64,000 nt of DNA from Athripsodes cinereus (lineage: Eukaryota; Arthropoda; Insecta; Trichoptera; Leptoceridae), in contig OX388305.1 of assembly GCA_947579605.1 (NCBI GenBank), positions 27,727,542 through 27,791,541 of the forward strand. The letters are read 5' to 3'. Shown one piece after another: positions 23,736 to 34,030 of this stretch. Numbering within the stretch: the first letter of the stretch is position 1; each line of letters begins with the position of its first letter. Below the pieces are notes generated by a model. That model had not been told where the DNA came from. It saw nothing but the letters and a program-made list of their open reading frames with translations, and ran no database searches. Made by a program: the position numbers and the translations under genes.

Positions 23736-24229
23736 TTTAAAAATTAAATATTCTATATCTTCTTGAACCAAATTCAAAAAGAAAAACTGAGTGAATTCAT
23801 ACCAAATGAAAAAAATTACGCCGCTTTGTACTTTTCTACATTTTCATATTATGAATATTTATAATTACCGGGAAGCAAGATTACAAGAATTCACATCAAT
23901 TTGTATAATATTGTATATCTTACAATATAAAGAAATTATATAATTAAATCTTTGCCCAAATTAACATGCACAAGAGTGTATGTAGGTATGTAGTAAGTAT
24001 ACTAGACTAGGAGTCTTATTAGTTTTCCAGCGTAATATTCTTGTGGAAATAGTAGATACGTGATCTTACTAACTTTTAAGTACTTAGGTATATATAGTAT
24101 AGTATAATATATCTTGTGTGGTTTTAGTTGAAATTATAATGATATCATTTATAATTATTATTTCTACATAACTATCTTCTAAATAAGGTAAGTAAATATT
24201 ATATACATATCTTCTTTCTTCTTTTCGTG
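23736..24229. other. AT-rich DNA, no gene seen
   Basis: No recognisable feature. Confidence 0.55.
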
Positions 24230-24900
24230 TCTTGTTAGGTCTCCCCGACTTTGACGATCAACTTTTGACAGAACATTGTTTTTATTTATTATGTGCGTTA
24301 CAATGATGTTATTTATGTTCTGTCAATAAAGCTTTATTATTATTAACTTTGAGAAATCTTGTCTATTCTGGCCAGCACGAAACAACAACTCCACTACTCC
24401 CATCTTGGTCCATTCTCGGATATTCTGAAGCCAGGATAGCCGCTTCCTTCCAACCCCTCAATCTTCTCTTCTAAGACCAGTTGTAGGATTGCATAGTTTC
24501 TCTTTTCATTGTGTGACCAAAATATGAAATTTTACGGAGCTTAATTATTGTGTACAATATTACTTCTGTGCATTTGCTCTACGCAACACTTCAGCGTTAC
24601 TTGTCTAGTCAGTCCAGAGGCCTGAGTCAACAACACACTTTCGTCTCACGTTCCCGCTCCGTTAGCGTTCGGGTGCAGACGATGGTGCGCCAAAGTGTTA
24701 ATTTTCGTAACTATTGTGTATCTTAGCAACGAAATTGACACTTGCTTGCAACATCGTCTGCACCCGAACGCTAACGGAGCGGGAACGTGAGACGAAAGTG
24801 TGTTGTTGACTCAGGCCTCAGGATATTCTCAACATCCTTTGGCAGATCCATATTTCAAACACATCCAAGTAGTTTTAACCTTTATTTATACACATCACAA
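24230..24900 (-). pseudogene. RTE-like LINE C-terminus split by a MITE
   Basis: Minus-strand frames contain FEIWICQRMLRIS (about 24,850), then, beyond an inserted MITE, IIKLRKISYFGHTMKRETMQ and REWTKMGVVELLFRAGQNRQ. These match the tail of insect endonuclease-reverse transcriptases, where FEMW.YRRML, GH..R and a W.RN.R.W...ELFRAA block occur in this order. Several stops and frame changes are present, so it is dead. The MITE at 24,618-24,818 cuts it exactly within the RML-S-W region. The 3' end runs into AATAAAGCTTTATTATTATT at about 24,325. Confidence 0.7.
24618..24818 (+). mobile_element. Foldback MITE 2 with CAG duplication
   Basis: It begins AGGCCTGAGTCAACAACACA and ends with the reverse complement. 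The outer arms pair over 67 bases with no mismatch I could find. CAG lies on both sides (24,615-24,617 and 24,819-24,821). The interior has a second hairpin with AGTGTTAATTTTCGTAAC and GCAACGAAATTGACACT. It is the same family as MITE 1 but in the opposite orientation and is inserted in a LINE remnant. No coding capacity. Confidence 0.9.
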
Positions 24901-27080
24901 AATTAATTAGTTGCTTCCACGGCTTATATTAATGTTTTTTTTTTTTATATTACTATCCGAATATGTAACGTTTACTTCTACATGTAACACTTCTGAACTG
25001 TTACATCATCGTTAAATAATTCCCATCTAATTACATCACATTATATGAAGTACCTACTGTTTATAGCTGAAGGTATTAATTCCGCTAATTGCTCTCAGTA
25101 TATTTATTAACACTAGCTTACTTTACTATCGTAGAAACTTTAATAGTTTTCTTTATTCGTTACCTAGTTTACTGTTTTTCAGATATCTATTCCCATGAAC
25201 CGTATTAATTTCTCAGATTATCATGAGAACATTGCAGAGGGAGAGCGAATGAGTGTATGTTGGTAATAAAGTTTATGATATGAGGATTAGGCCTTATTTA
25301 CAGTTAAGTTAAGTGGAATCTAATAAATGTTCTATTTTAGCAAGGCTCTCCAAATATATTACCTAAGTTGAGAAACCTTCATAAAAGTATATTACCCAAC
25401 TACTTAATTTTCCGTTCAGCCTATACCAGAATATACCTTCTCAATGTACCTACACACTTACCTATATTATTACTACTTAGTACTAACACTTACATTCGGT
25501 TACAGCCTATCACCTACCACGAGTGCATACTCAACCCTTTTCATAACAATAGTCATTATACCTTCAATGTACTCACACTTTGATTTCAAATGCATTCAGC
25601 AATAAAGGAGTGCTTTCGATTATAATTGTACCAATACAAATATCTTGATACTTTAGATTGTGAGCAAATCAAATGAATAAATATATCAAGTACTAAATAT
25701 GAAAGCTATTCAAAATTATAAATTAAGTACACTTGTTTCGTGTGAACTGAATAGTGTAAAGTAACTTTGTTATGAAGGACTATTATAATGGAATTCTTTA
25801 TTTTTCACTTAATAGATATGATTATATGAGGAGCTAAACTCAAAAGTTAAATAACATTATATTTGTGTAGTTAAGAAATGGTATTTGTATATCATTAGTT
25901 ATGTAGGTAGATATGTTGTGTCGCATGAGGCAAGAATCCCAGGTAGCATTTTATCCTGGAAGTACATATGTATACATTCACATTACAGTCTTTACATACA
26001 TAATATAACACATCTTACCAAAATAAGTTCGAGAGGACTAACACCTTCGCTCGTAAATAAAACTTCTAACGTTATTCCTCCTCATACGAAAGCACACACA
26101 ACATCTTACAAACACAGACATACCAAGATCAGTATAAGAGAGTATACTTCCTGTCTCCTTCTTACAAACATCTATTAGGTTTTACTGAAAAGGGGATGCA
26201 GATATTCCTCCGCACATAAAATGGTGTGTTTTTATATTATCCACATACTAGTTACCCACTCTTGCGCTTTTAAAACCGCGAGGTGTTCTCTTACGTTTTA
26301 CGATCCTCTTGGGGATTCGGACGTAGCTGCTTAGGGTTTTAGTATGGGTTACGGTAACGTTATTGGTTTTAATAATATGTCATTTAATTTATATTAGAGC
26401 AATTTATTTGGTTCATTTACTTCAATATTTTTTAACATTTTTTTTCACGCACTAAGCATCACGCGTCTAGCAGGATCTAAATTTTAAATTTGATCACCCT
26501 GAGCTCTTTACGTGGCTAGGCGATAATTGACTCGTCTAAACGGAGCATTCAAAGAGATATTTTCGTCAATCGTCGACTAGTTCTGTGTAGCAGCCTCTGA
26601 TAGGGTGAATATCTTCTGTTAATGATCTGCATCTCTGAAATCCACAAAGATTAGCATTATAAACTTGTTGTTATTCGACTTCATAGCAAATGTTTTTCGT
26701 CTTCCTTGAATCACATCTCTTCTGAGATGATTACACTAATTAAGGTTTGAGGAAAGAATGGCATTTTAAACATGCCTATTGATTCATAAGACCGTACACA
26801 AAAAAGTACTGTCATGCGTTACGGAACTTTGTTCCTCGATTCTACTATAAAAATACCTAACCGTTTTTTGGCATTAACTGTAAATTGACTTGTCAAGCCT
26901 AACAGAGCTGGTAAAGTAAGTTTCTTTGAGATGATCTGTGGTATTGTCGAACCTGTCCATTGAAACCATCTACACGCTCCACTGAGGAAAAATAAGACGA
27001 TATCCACCTTTAGAAACAAAGAAAGACTACACTGTTTGCCGGCACATTGTGCTGGTCCATAAATAAATCAATAAACTTAC
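24901..27080. other. Mostly AT-rich; GC-richer block without gene
   Basis: The plus frame at 25,885-26,178 (97 codons) is low-complexity and unrecognised. The GC-richer block at about 26,270-27,010 contains minus-strand words such as CGACGATTGACGAAAATATC but no readable protein; it could be an unclassified transposon piece. A strong acceptor-like CCTCAG (minus, about 26,982) is present, but the frame that would continue the chitin-binding exon hits a stop at once. Confidence 0.4.
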
Positions 27081-27245
27081 ATTCGTAACCAAATCAAATG
27101 CCATCCCCGGGTCACAACGCATCTCGGTGGCTTGATTTAGTTCATCGGTGTATTTATAATAAACATGGCAAGTCGTAATATCAGGAACCAAACGGTGACA
27201 CCCATCACATTCTATATTACAACCCGCTTGGTATACAGTTTGCAT
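27081..27245 (-). CDS. Exon with chitin-binding (CBM14-like) domain
   Basis: The minus-strand frame encodes GCNIECDGCHRLVPDITTC, then HVYYKYTDELNQATEMRC and DPGMAFDLVTN, after which GTAAGT at 27,080-27,075 is a perfect splice donor with the codon phase closed. The pattern C..LVPD.T.C..YYK...C..G..FD is that of peritrophin-A/CBM14 chitin-binding domains of secreted cuticle, gut-lining or mucin-like proteins. The Cys usual after YY is replaced by Tyr, and the final Cys must lie in the next exon, which I could not find. The exon may start at the ATG (27,245) or further upstream after TTTTTCAG at about 27,286. This is the only convincing host coding segment, hence a partial gene. Confidence 0.6.
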
Positions 27246-27511
27246 TCTGATGGTCTCAAAATGAAGACATGATAAATAATACCAGCTGAAAAATCACTGA
27301 AAGAATTTATAACACGAAACTTATACGATTTTCACAATCAATCATTATAATATGAAGTATGTAGAAAGAAATACACATCGATCCTAGAATATTGACACTG
27401 AGAAAATAACATTTCTAATATTTCTACATAAAGTATTTTTGACTCTATATGAATAATAATAATAATAACTAGACAACTTATTTATGATGCGCCGTTTTGT
27501 GGAAAAACCAT
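27246..27511. other. AT-rich spacer
   Basis: Upstream flank of the chitin-binding exon. No further exon was recognised. Confidence 0.5.
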
Positions 27512-27664
27512 TCAAGGATCACAACATCTCCCGAACAATAGGGTTTTTAACCTCGTCTTGAACACCTCCACACTCTCCGGAGTTCGCAAATCATAGGGAA
27601 TTTGGTTCCACAGCAACGGACCAGCCATGCAAAAGACACGGTCAACATAGTTGGCCAGACCTTC
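27512..27664 (-). pseudogene. LINE C-terminal fragment (CR1/L2/Rex-like)
   Basis: An open minus-strand stretch of about 50 codons ends at a stop at 27,512-27,514. It contains MAGPLLWNQIPYDLR, then FKTRLKTLLF. The A-G-P-x-L-W-N-x-I-P-x-x-x-R ... F-K-x-x-L-K-T pattern is shared with the 10.15 kb fragment, but the sequence differs, so a second family is represented. Only the extreme C-terminus is left. Confidence 0.6.
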
Positions 27665-27840
27665 CTACAAATGGTACAAACAAACAAATAAATAAAAAAA
27701 ACATACCTTTCATCTTGACTGGAAACAAGATTCTTAATACAAACAGCGTTGTATCGATACGAAATATTTGTGGATACAATATCATATATTTCCTTTCTAT
27801 TTATACTCAGTGCAGAGATAATCTTTTGATTACTATACTA
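27665..27840. other. AT-rich spacer
   Basis: No recognisable feature. Confidence 0.5.
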
Positions 27841-28095
27841 TACCATCACGGCATATCCCACAAGTGGGGTAGCCAGCAGACCAGCCGCATATAAAACATG
27901 CAAGCTGTCTTCTTCGTGCCAACATAAAATCAAGACATTCAGGATGGGTGGCAAACCTCATCGCCGAATTTAAGATGTAAAATGTCTTATTTTTTCGAAC
28001 ACCTGCCTTTTACAGGACACTCGAAAACTTATGGAGAAGAGTGGGAGACCAATTCTCTACCGGGTGCTCCACGGGATTCTTTTGATTGCGTGTTG
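27841..28095 (-). repeat. Family C repeat, best opposite-strand copy
   Basis: CCATCACGGCATATCCCACA, GTGGGGTAGCCAGCAGACC, GACATTCAGGATGGGTGG, GATGTAAAATGTCTTATTTT, TTCGAACACCTGCC and a final GGACACTCGAAAACTTATGG ... ACCGGGTGCTCC give the full family layout (about 255 bases). No coding frame. Confidence 0.7.
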
Positions 28096-28269
28096 TAATT
28101 AAAAACATCATTATTATGTTTTAAGTGTTATTAAATATTTATTATAATTAGATTCCAATTTTTTTCTTTGAACAATGGACAGTCCATAATTATAAATATA
28201 TATTCACTTAATTAAATCTATGTATATAATATTATATACCTAGGTAGACGTAAAAGTATATACCCTCAC

Positions 28270-28675
28270 ACCGCGTCCCAGTGTGGTAGGCAGGGAGAAC
28301 GGAGTGCTATAAAGCTCTATCCTAAACATACTTCTTTCGCTTCCTCTTCATTCATCCTGTTTCACCACCGATTTTTCTTACCCAACACCCAGCCGTCATT
28401 GTCGTTTTTGAGAACTCAATCCACATGATCAAACCACGAAGATTTGGACGTCCGCACTTTCTCACACCCTTTTTTGAGATAAATACATCGTGCATTTTTT
28501 GCTCCACATGTCCAAACCATAGCAGCTTATTAATACTCATTCTATCCACAACACTCATCTCGTATCCGCTCATTCTTCTGATGTTCTCATTCATCCCTCT
28601 ATCACGCAACGTTTTACCAATCACTTTTCTTAGTGTTTGCATTTCCACAGTATTTATCCACCTTCATATTTTACA
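28270..28675 (-). pseudogene. RTE-like LINE C-terminus, decayed
   Basis: The minus frame (28,352-28,648) carries QTLRKVIGKTLRDRGMN, then MSINKLLWFGHVEQ and KCGRPNLRG. These align with LRRMCGKSLRDRVRN, MNVNKLRWFGHVERM and RRRGRPRIKW of the intact element at 13.3 kb, so it belongs to the same broad family. Deletions remove several residues and the frame breaks after 28,352. The CTATAAAGCTCTATCC word at 28,308 belongs to its 3' end, shared in part with 19,060. Confidence 0.75.
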
Positions 28676-28770
28676 CGTACAATAAAAAACACAAATTGTA
28701 TAAGAATTGTAAGATAAAATGAACATTCTATGGCTTATGTATTTCAAATATTCCCTTAAAATTAATTTTT

Positions 28771-29039
28771 GGTGAGATATGTACAGTACATATCCTACTA
28801 GTGGGAGAATACCACAATAATGCAGATTAATATACACAACTTTTTATTAGATAATACATTTTTGGTGAGATATGTACATATCCTACTAGTGGGAGAATAC
28901 CACAATAATGCAGATTAATATACACAACTTTTTATTAGATAATACATTTTTGGTGAGATATGTACATATCCTACTAGTGGGAGAATACCACAATAATGCA
29001 GATTAATATACACAACTTTTTATTAGATAATACATTTTT
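28771..29039 (+). repeat. Three-copy tandem repeat, 88-93 bp
   Basis: The unit GGTGAGATATGTACATATCC plus TACTAGTGGGAGAATACCAC up to TAGATAATACATTTTT occurs three times. The first copy is 93 bases (an extra CAGTA), the others 88. The CATATCCTACTAGTGGGAGA word resembles the family C end (CATATCCCACAAGTGGGGTA), so a family C fragment was probably amplified. Confidence 0.85.
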
Positions 29040-30394
29040 GACATTCATTTATTAAAAATAATTTGTTTAAAATTACACTAGGTATAATGTATCAAAACTT
29101 AAGAGTTTTATTTCACTTATTAAGTCTCTAATATGAACAAAATATTTTTTGGTAATTAAGGCTATATTGCAATATGTACTTTTAACATTTTATTAAACAC
29201 AAGCTTTTGTAACCCGGCATTGCTCGGGTTTAAATAAACAGAAACCGTGCGAATACATGGGTTAAAATGACATAACCTTATTGGACTAAAATGGAGTATG
29301 GGCTTACGTGGAAAAAAGTAATAAAAAGTTATAGCCAATGAGAATACTTAATGTTTGACTCCCCACATGCCCATATTTAACCAACAAAATTGGTAGGTAC
29401 CTTCATGAAAAAAGTGTTACAAACATCTTCCCAATGAAAAATCTTAAAGTTTGACACCTCACATGCCGATATTTAATTAAAACAAAAGAAAGTAGGTACC
29501 TACATCGAAAAAAGTGCTGAAAAACTTAAAGTTTGACATCCCGTACTTAAATAAGAAAAAAAGTGGGTAAATTTGTCATTCTGAGAAAAAAATTGTTGGT
29601 ACCTAAATGTTATTCTATTCTATTCTTCTCAAGACCATCCACTCATTTGCGCGAGTGATTTTTGACCTAAATGTTATGTAATTGCCACATTAGAATTGGT
29701 ATTTTTAGTTTGTAGTACCTACATAAATCTTCAAAGTGATTTGCCATGAAAAGTAAAGAAAAATATTATGCGAAAATAAATAGGTTCTTATGGCTAGTAC
29801 CGAGGTACTTTTGTATTTATTTATACAAAAAATCATTTAACATTGTTTATGGATTTTTTACATAATACTATTCTTATTCTACAGTATGGATTTCTATGGT
29901 CTCATAATATCCTCCATTATGAAAATAGCTCAAAATGTCAAAAATATGCAATTTTTATTCACATAATTCAGGATTTTTTGTCATTAGCAATTACAATGTT
30001 TCATTATGTAAACAGTCCCTAATTATTTAGTTTCAGTATTGTTTTATTTATTGTTACATCCATTTTGAAATTAATTCAATACAATGAAAAATGTTTGACT
30101 ATAAATATTGGATTTTCATACATTCACTTGGCAATTTTGTCAAGCGAATGTATGGGAATTTCATTAAAATTGTAATATCTTTATCAATACATAAGATATT
30201 TAAAATGTTTTTAGCCTTAAACCTGCCCAGGAGATGAGACCTCATATAGAGTGTATTATTTTACTTCTGTCTTTCCTTATTTCAGAGTCCATTGAGGACA
30301 TACGCACATACGAACCGACTCAAATATTTATGTGTGGATTAAGCTTAATGATGATGTCCTTAACTTCAGTATTACAGTAGTGTCAAAGTTGTTT
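29040..30394. other. AT-rich DNA with hairpin motif
   Basis: AACCCGGCATTGCTCGGGTT at 29,211-29,230 is a compact hairpin; related words occur at 1,738 and 4,097. TTTGACTCCCCACATGCC and TTTGACACCTCACATGCC (29,354 and 29,450) suggest an old tandem or dispersed unit. A family E remnant lies at 30,290-30,360. No gene. Confidence 0.45.
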
Positions 30395-30562
30395 TTTATA
30401 GTGTATGTGTGACAGTTTAACATGCTATGTTTACACATGTAATCTCATACAATGGTTTAGAATAATTCCTTTAAAAATTTTATAGTGTATGTGTGACAGT
30501 TTAACATGCTATGTTTACACATGTAATCTCATACAATGGTTTAGAATAATTCCTTTAAATAT
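30395..30562 (+). repeat. Two-copy tandem duplication, 84 bp
   Basis: TATAGTGTATGTGTGACAGT through AATAATTCCTTTAAA is repeated directly with an 84-base period. The copies look almost identical, so the duplication is recent. Confidence 0.85.
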
Positions 30563-30880
30563 TTCGCACGAAACAATTATGTATTACATTCCCAACCTGC
30601 CCGTCATGTTCATACATCAATTATAAACTTCACTCCCACCCCAACTGCCTCACTAGCTCCGCGACGAAAGGCAAGATTTAGATAAAAAAATAAGTTGGCA
30701 TGATAATCGATGCCCGTGTGCATTCGACAACCCATAAAAAACCTCATTTATATAAATATTAATCACGGTAGGCAGGTTTGATTCAATTCCATGCTCAACG
30801 CATGCACCACTTGCAGTATTAAGAAGGTTTTAGGTGTTCTGAACTTTTTTCTATCTTATTTCATTAGACGTGCCGTCACA

Positions 30881-31045
30881 GAGTTCGTAGGTATCCTGGA
30901 GGTAGAGTCTCTGTCTTGTGAACAAAGGGTCCGGGGTTCGATCCCAGGTGCCGGCAAACTCTCCTTTCACGACACAAACTTTTAGCTTACTGTGAAAGGT
31001 GTATAAGGTTGTATTTGGGTTTATAACAAAAACCCAGATATATCC
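30881..31045 (+). repeat. tRNA-derived SINE
   Basis: Same family as 23,564. The B-box reads GGTTCGATCCC, an exact match to the pol III consensus, and the A-box region reads TATCCTGGAGG. The 3' end CCCAGATATATCC leads into a T/A run. Confidence 0.8.
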
Positions 31046-33436
31046 TTTTTTTTAAAAAAAAATATCTGAAGAGTGAGTGAATAGTAATATGGAGTACTCA
31101 ATTGTAGTCAGTGATGTTTCCATGAGTTCTGCAGATGATTATGAGATTATTCATAACTTTAGCCTTCCTTACCAAGTATAATAAAAAATATTATTGTGGA
31201 ATTTTAATAAATGAGGAGCAGTGAGTGGTACGAGTATATTATAATGTGGAACTATATGATGAAGACAGCATAGACGGCCTCCGTATTTTAATAATCATCT
31301 TCATTTGGCATGGAATGAAAGAATGCTAGAATGTTGGCAGTATTTTAGAAATGTAATATTTTATGCGTAATACTCCAGATGATGTCTATCTTCACCACTA
31401 TAACTACTTATACTGCTACTAGGTTATTCGGCATACGTACACAATAATATTTTTAATAGAAATTTGGGTAAAAATCCAGATAAGGTGAACGCATCACAAT
31501 TATATTTATGAATTTTCTACTCATATTTGCGTAATCATATAGTTAAGTTCTTACGACTGTATAACTTATCTCGACAGGTTCTACAAAATTAAGTTTTTAG
31601 TCTTAACACATAAAATTGGATTTATTGAATTTAAACTCTTATTGAATTGAATTTTCACATGGAAGAGAGTATTTCGTAAAAGGCATCATGTATCATCATC
31701 TCTGTGGTCTTTTAGTTAAACTACGATGATTCGTTACTGATAACCAAATTTAATGAAAACTGTTTAGTAAATTTTATAAAATAAATTTGTTATAGAATTC
31801 AGTCGTAAAAAATATATATCTAAAATAAAATAAATTCCTTCCAAAAATTATTTGTTAGAAAATATTTTTATTTATCAGAAATTAAATGTGCTGTAAAATT
31901 CTACTTAATCAGCGACGATGTAATATTATGTATTTTTTATAGTAATTCAAATCAAGAGTTTTTGCTAAAAGAGATAAAGTTATTCCCTCCTAACTTCAAA
32001 TAACCATCTACATATCGTGGTGGTGCAGGTAGAATAAGATGGGTAGGAAACCTAACCCATTGTGTAATACAACATTTTGTAATCGAAGAATGGAACACAA
32101 AAAATAACATAGAATATAAGTTTACGAGAGGATATGAATAAAAATTTCATAAAGAGTTCTTAAGAATTTGTAGTAATCAGCTACTCAATATTCAGATTCC
32201 ATAGGAGATAAAATTTAAATAGGAATCCGAGATGAAAGTAGTTCCTTCCCTCGGGTTTCCTTCCTTACCCTGTTCTATCACCTTTATTGCCCTCAGTGCC
32301 CAGAAACACTAACCCACCCCCAATCTATGTACATATACCTATACTCCTATAAGAAATATCTATACACAACCTATCTATTTTGTTTCATGGTCTCCTGATA
32401 TTTGGATGGTGATTTTTCCGTGTAATCTCATTATATTTTCAATTGAATATTTTCCAAATGTACTACTACCATATCTTTTGATCATATTGTCATTTGAATT
32501 TGTTTATACCCAATTCTGTATATCGCTTTATATTACGTAGTTATTTCAAAATGGAACACCTTTATTTCTTTCTACATCAAAATAACAATTTGGATCGAAC
32601 CTATATTGTTATTCAATAGATATATGTTTTAATATTATCGTTAAAAAAGAAATAGAAAAGATATTTTTAAGCTATTGTACGTGACTGCATACGTAAAAAA
32701 ATACTATTACAATAAATTTCTTATCTAAACACAAACATTTCATCACATGCAAGAAAAGTTATTACAATGAAATATGCATTTCATAAAGAACAAATAAACA
32801 AGATCTTAACTACTGTTGTACAAGATAAACAACTAATATTATTATTATGTACATTAAAATTTCTATAGCAAATATCTGCATAGTTACAATAGTATCTGGG
32901 TAGGTACGTGTACGTATAATGTGTAGTGTTAATGTTGTCGGTGCATATTTACTTAGATATGAATATAATATTATGATGCAGTGATTGTTTATCTTCAGTT
33001 GTGTTACAAATCTAAATAATAATATCCAAAATAGAATTATTATTGTAGGAGTATGTATGTACTTCGGTGGTTTCAAGTATCAACCAACACTCTTGATTCA
33101 CAAGTCTAGACTCCTGATATTCCCTTCAATCATAAGAATCTTCAACTGTGAAGAACATATTATCTCCCATACTATTCTTATTATTGCAGCATTGTAGTAA
33201 AATGACTTGTAATTTTCTGCTACGGTTGTTTTCTAAAGAATATAAGATTTTTATATGAGCAATATACCTATATCAAGATAACATAATACAATATAAATTC
33301 ATAATGATATAAGTATTACGCATATTATAGTATGTGACTCATATATAAGGACACTAGAAATTTCGTTGTTGTTAGAACCTATCATTGCAGAAAAAATATT
33401 TTTTTCTCTGTGACTCATCTTTCAGTTTGCCCGAAG
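31046..33436. other. AT-rich DNA, no gene seen
   Basis: No protein, RNA or repeat boundary was supported. A pyrimidine-rich block (TTCCCTCGGGTTTCCTTCCT) lies at about 32,246. Confidence 0.55.
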
Positions 33437-33721
33437 TAATAAACTGATTGATATGTATTCTATTTTTTCGGTGGTAACCTTATGAAAGTTCATTTTTATT
33501 AATATTAAAATGATAGAGTTAAACACTGTTACTTTCACTTGTATATTTTTTTTATTTTGGCAGAGGCCTTTCGGACTTAGTCCATCGTCAGTGCCGTGAG
33601 TTTCTAAGTTGACGGCACTGACGATGGACTAAGTCCGAAAGGCCTCTGCCAAAATAAAAATTTATACAAGTGAAAGTAACAGTGTTTAACTCTATCATTT
33701 TAATATTAATAAACTGATTGA
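33437..33721. repeat. Palindrome, about 103-bp arms, direct-repeat flanks
   Basis: The left arm 33,495-33,597 pairs with the right arm 33,612-33,713 around a 14-base loop, with one indel in a T run. Arms contain GCAGAGGCCTTTCGGACTTA and GTCCATCGTCAGTGCCGT. The 15-base word TAATAAACTGATTGA occurs at 33,437-33,451 and again at 33,707-33,721, overlapping the right arm end. It may be a foldback element or a template-switch product. Confidence 0.85.
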
Positions 33722-33799
33722 CATTTAATTGAATACTCATAAACTCAAGCAACTTTATAAAAATGTATAGTTTAATATTAATTTCTTTCTTGAGGAGCC

Positions 33800-34030
33800 T
33801 CCGGTAAAGAATAGGTCTCGAGTGTCTCGTTAGAGGGAGGTATTTGTAAAACATCTCTCTCAATGCATTTAACATCTTCAGTTCAGTAAAGTTCATGTAT
33901 ACCATCCATCCAAAATATCTTAACTTCTACTGGTACAAAGAGGACAGCTTGTATGTCTGTTGCGTGCAGTTGATCTGCTGGTAACCCCATTAGTGAAGAA
34001 TTCTGTGATGGTTGAGATGGATACTTCATT
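33800..34030 (+). repeat. Family C interspersed repeat
   Basis: ACATCTTCAGTTCAGTAAAG, CCATCCATCCAAAATATCTT, AAGAGGACAGCTTGTATGTC, GCAGTTGATCTGCTGGTAAC and TGTGATGGTTGAG follow the family order. Diverged. Confidence 0.6.

Noticed and set aside
25885..26178. 97-codon plus frame
   Set aside because: Composition is Ile/Tyr/His/Ser-rich as expected from AT-rich DNA; no domain recognised.
26819..27019. Possible next exon of the chitin-binding gene after CCTCAG
   Set aside because: The phase required by the upstream donor meets a TAG within four codons, and the open frame lacks the expected cysteines.
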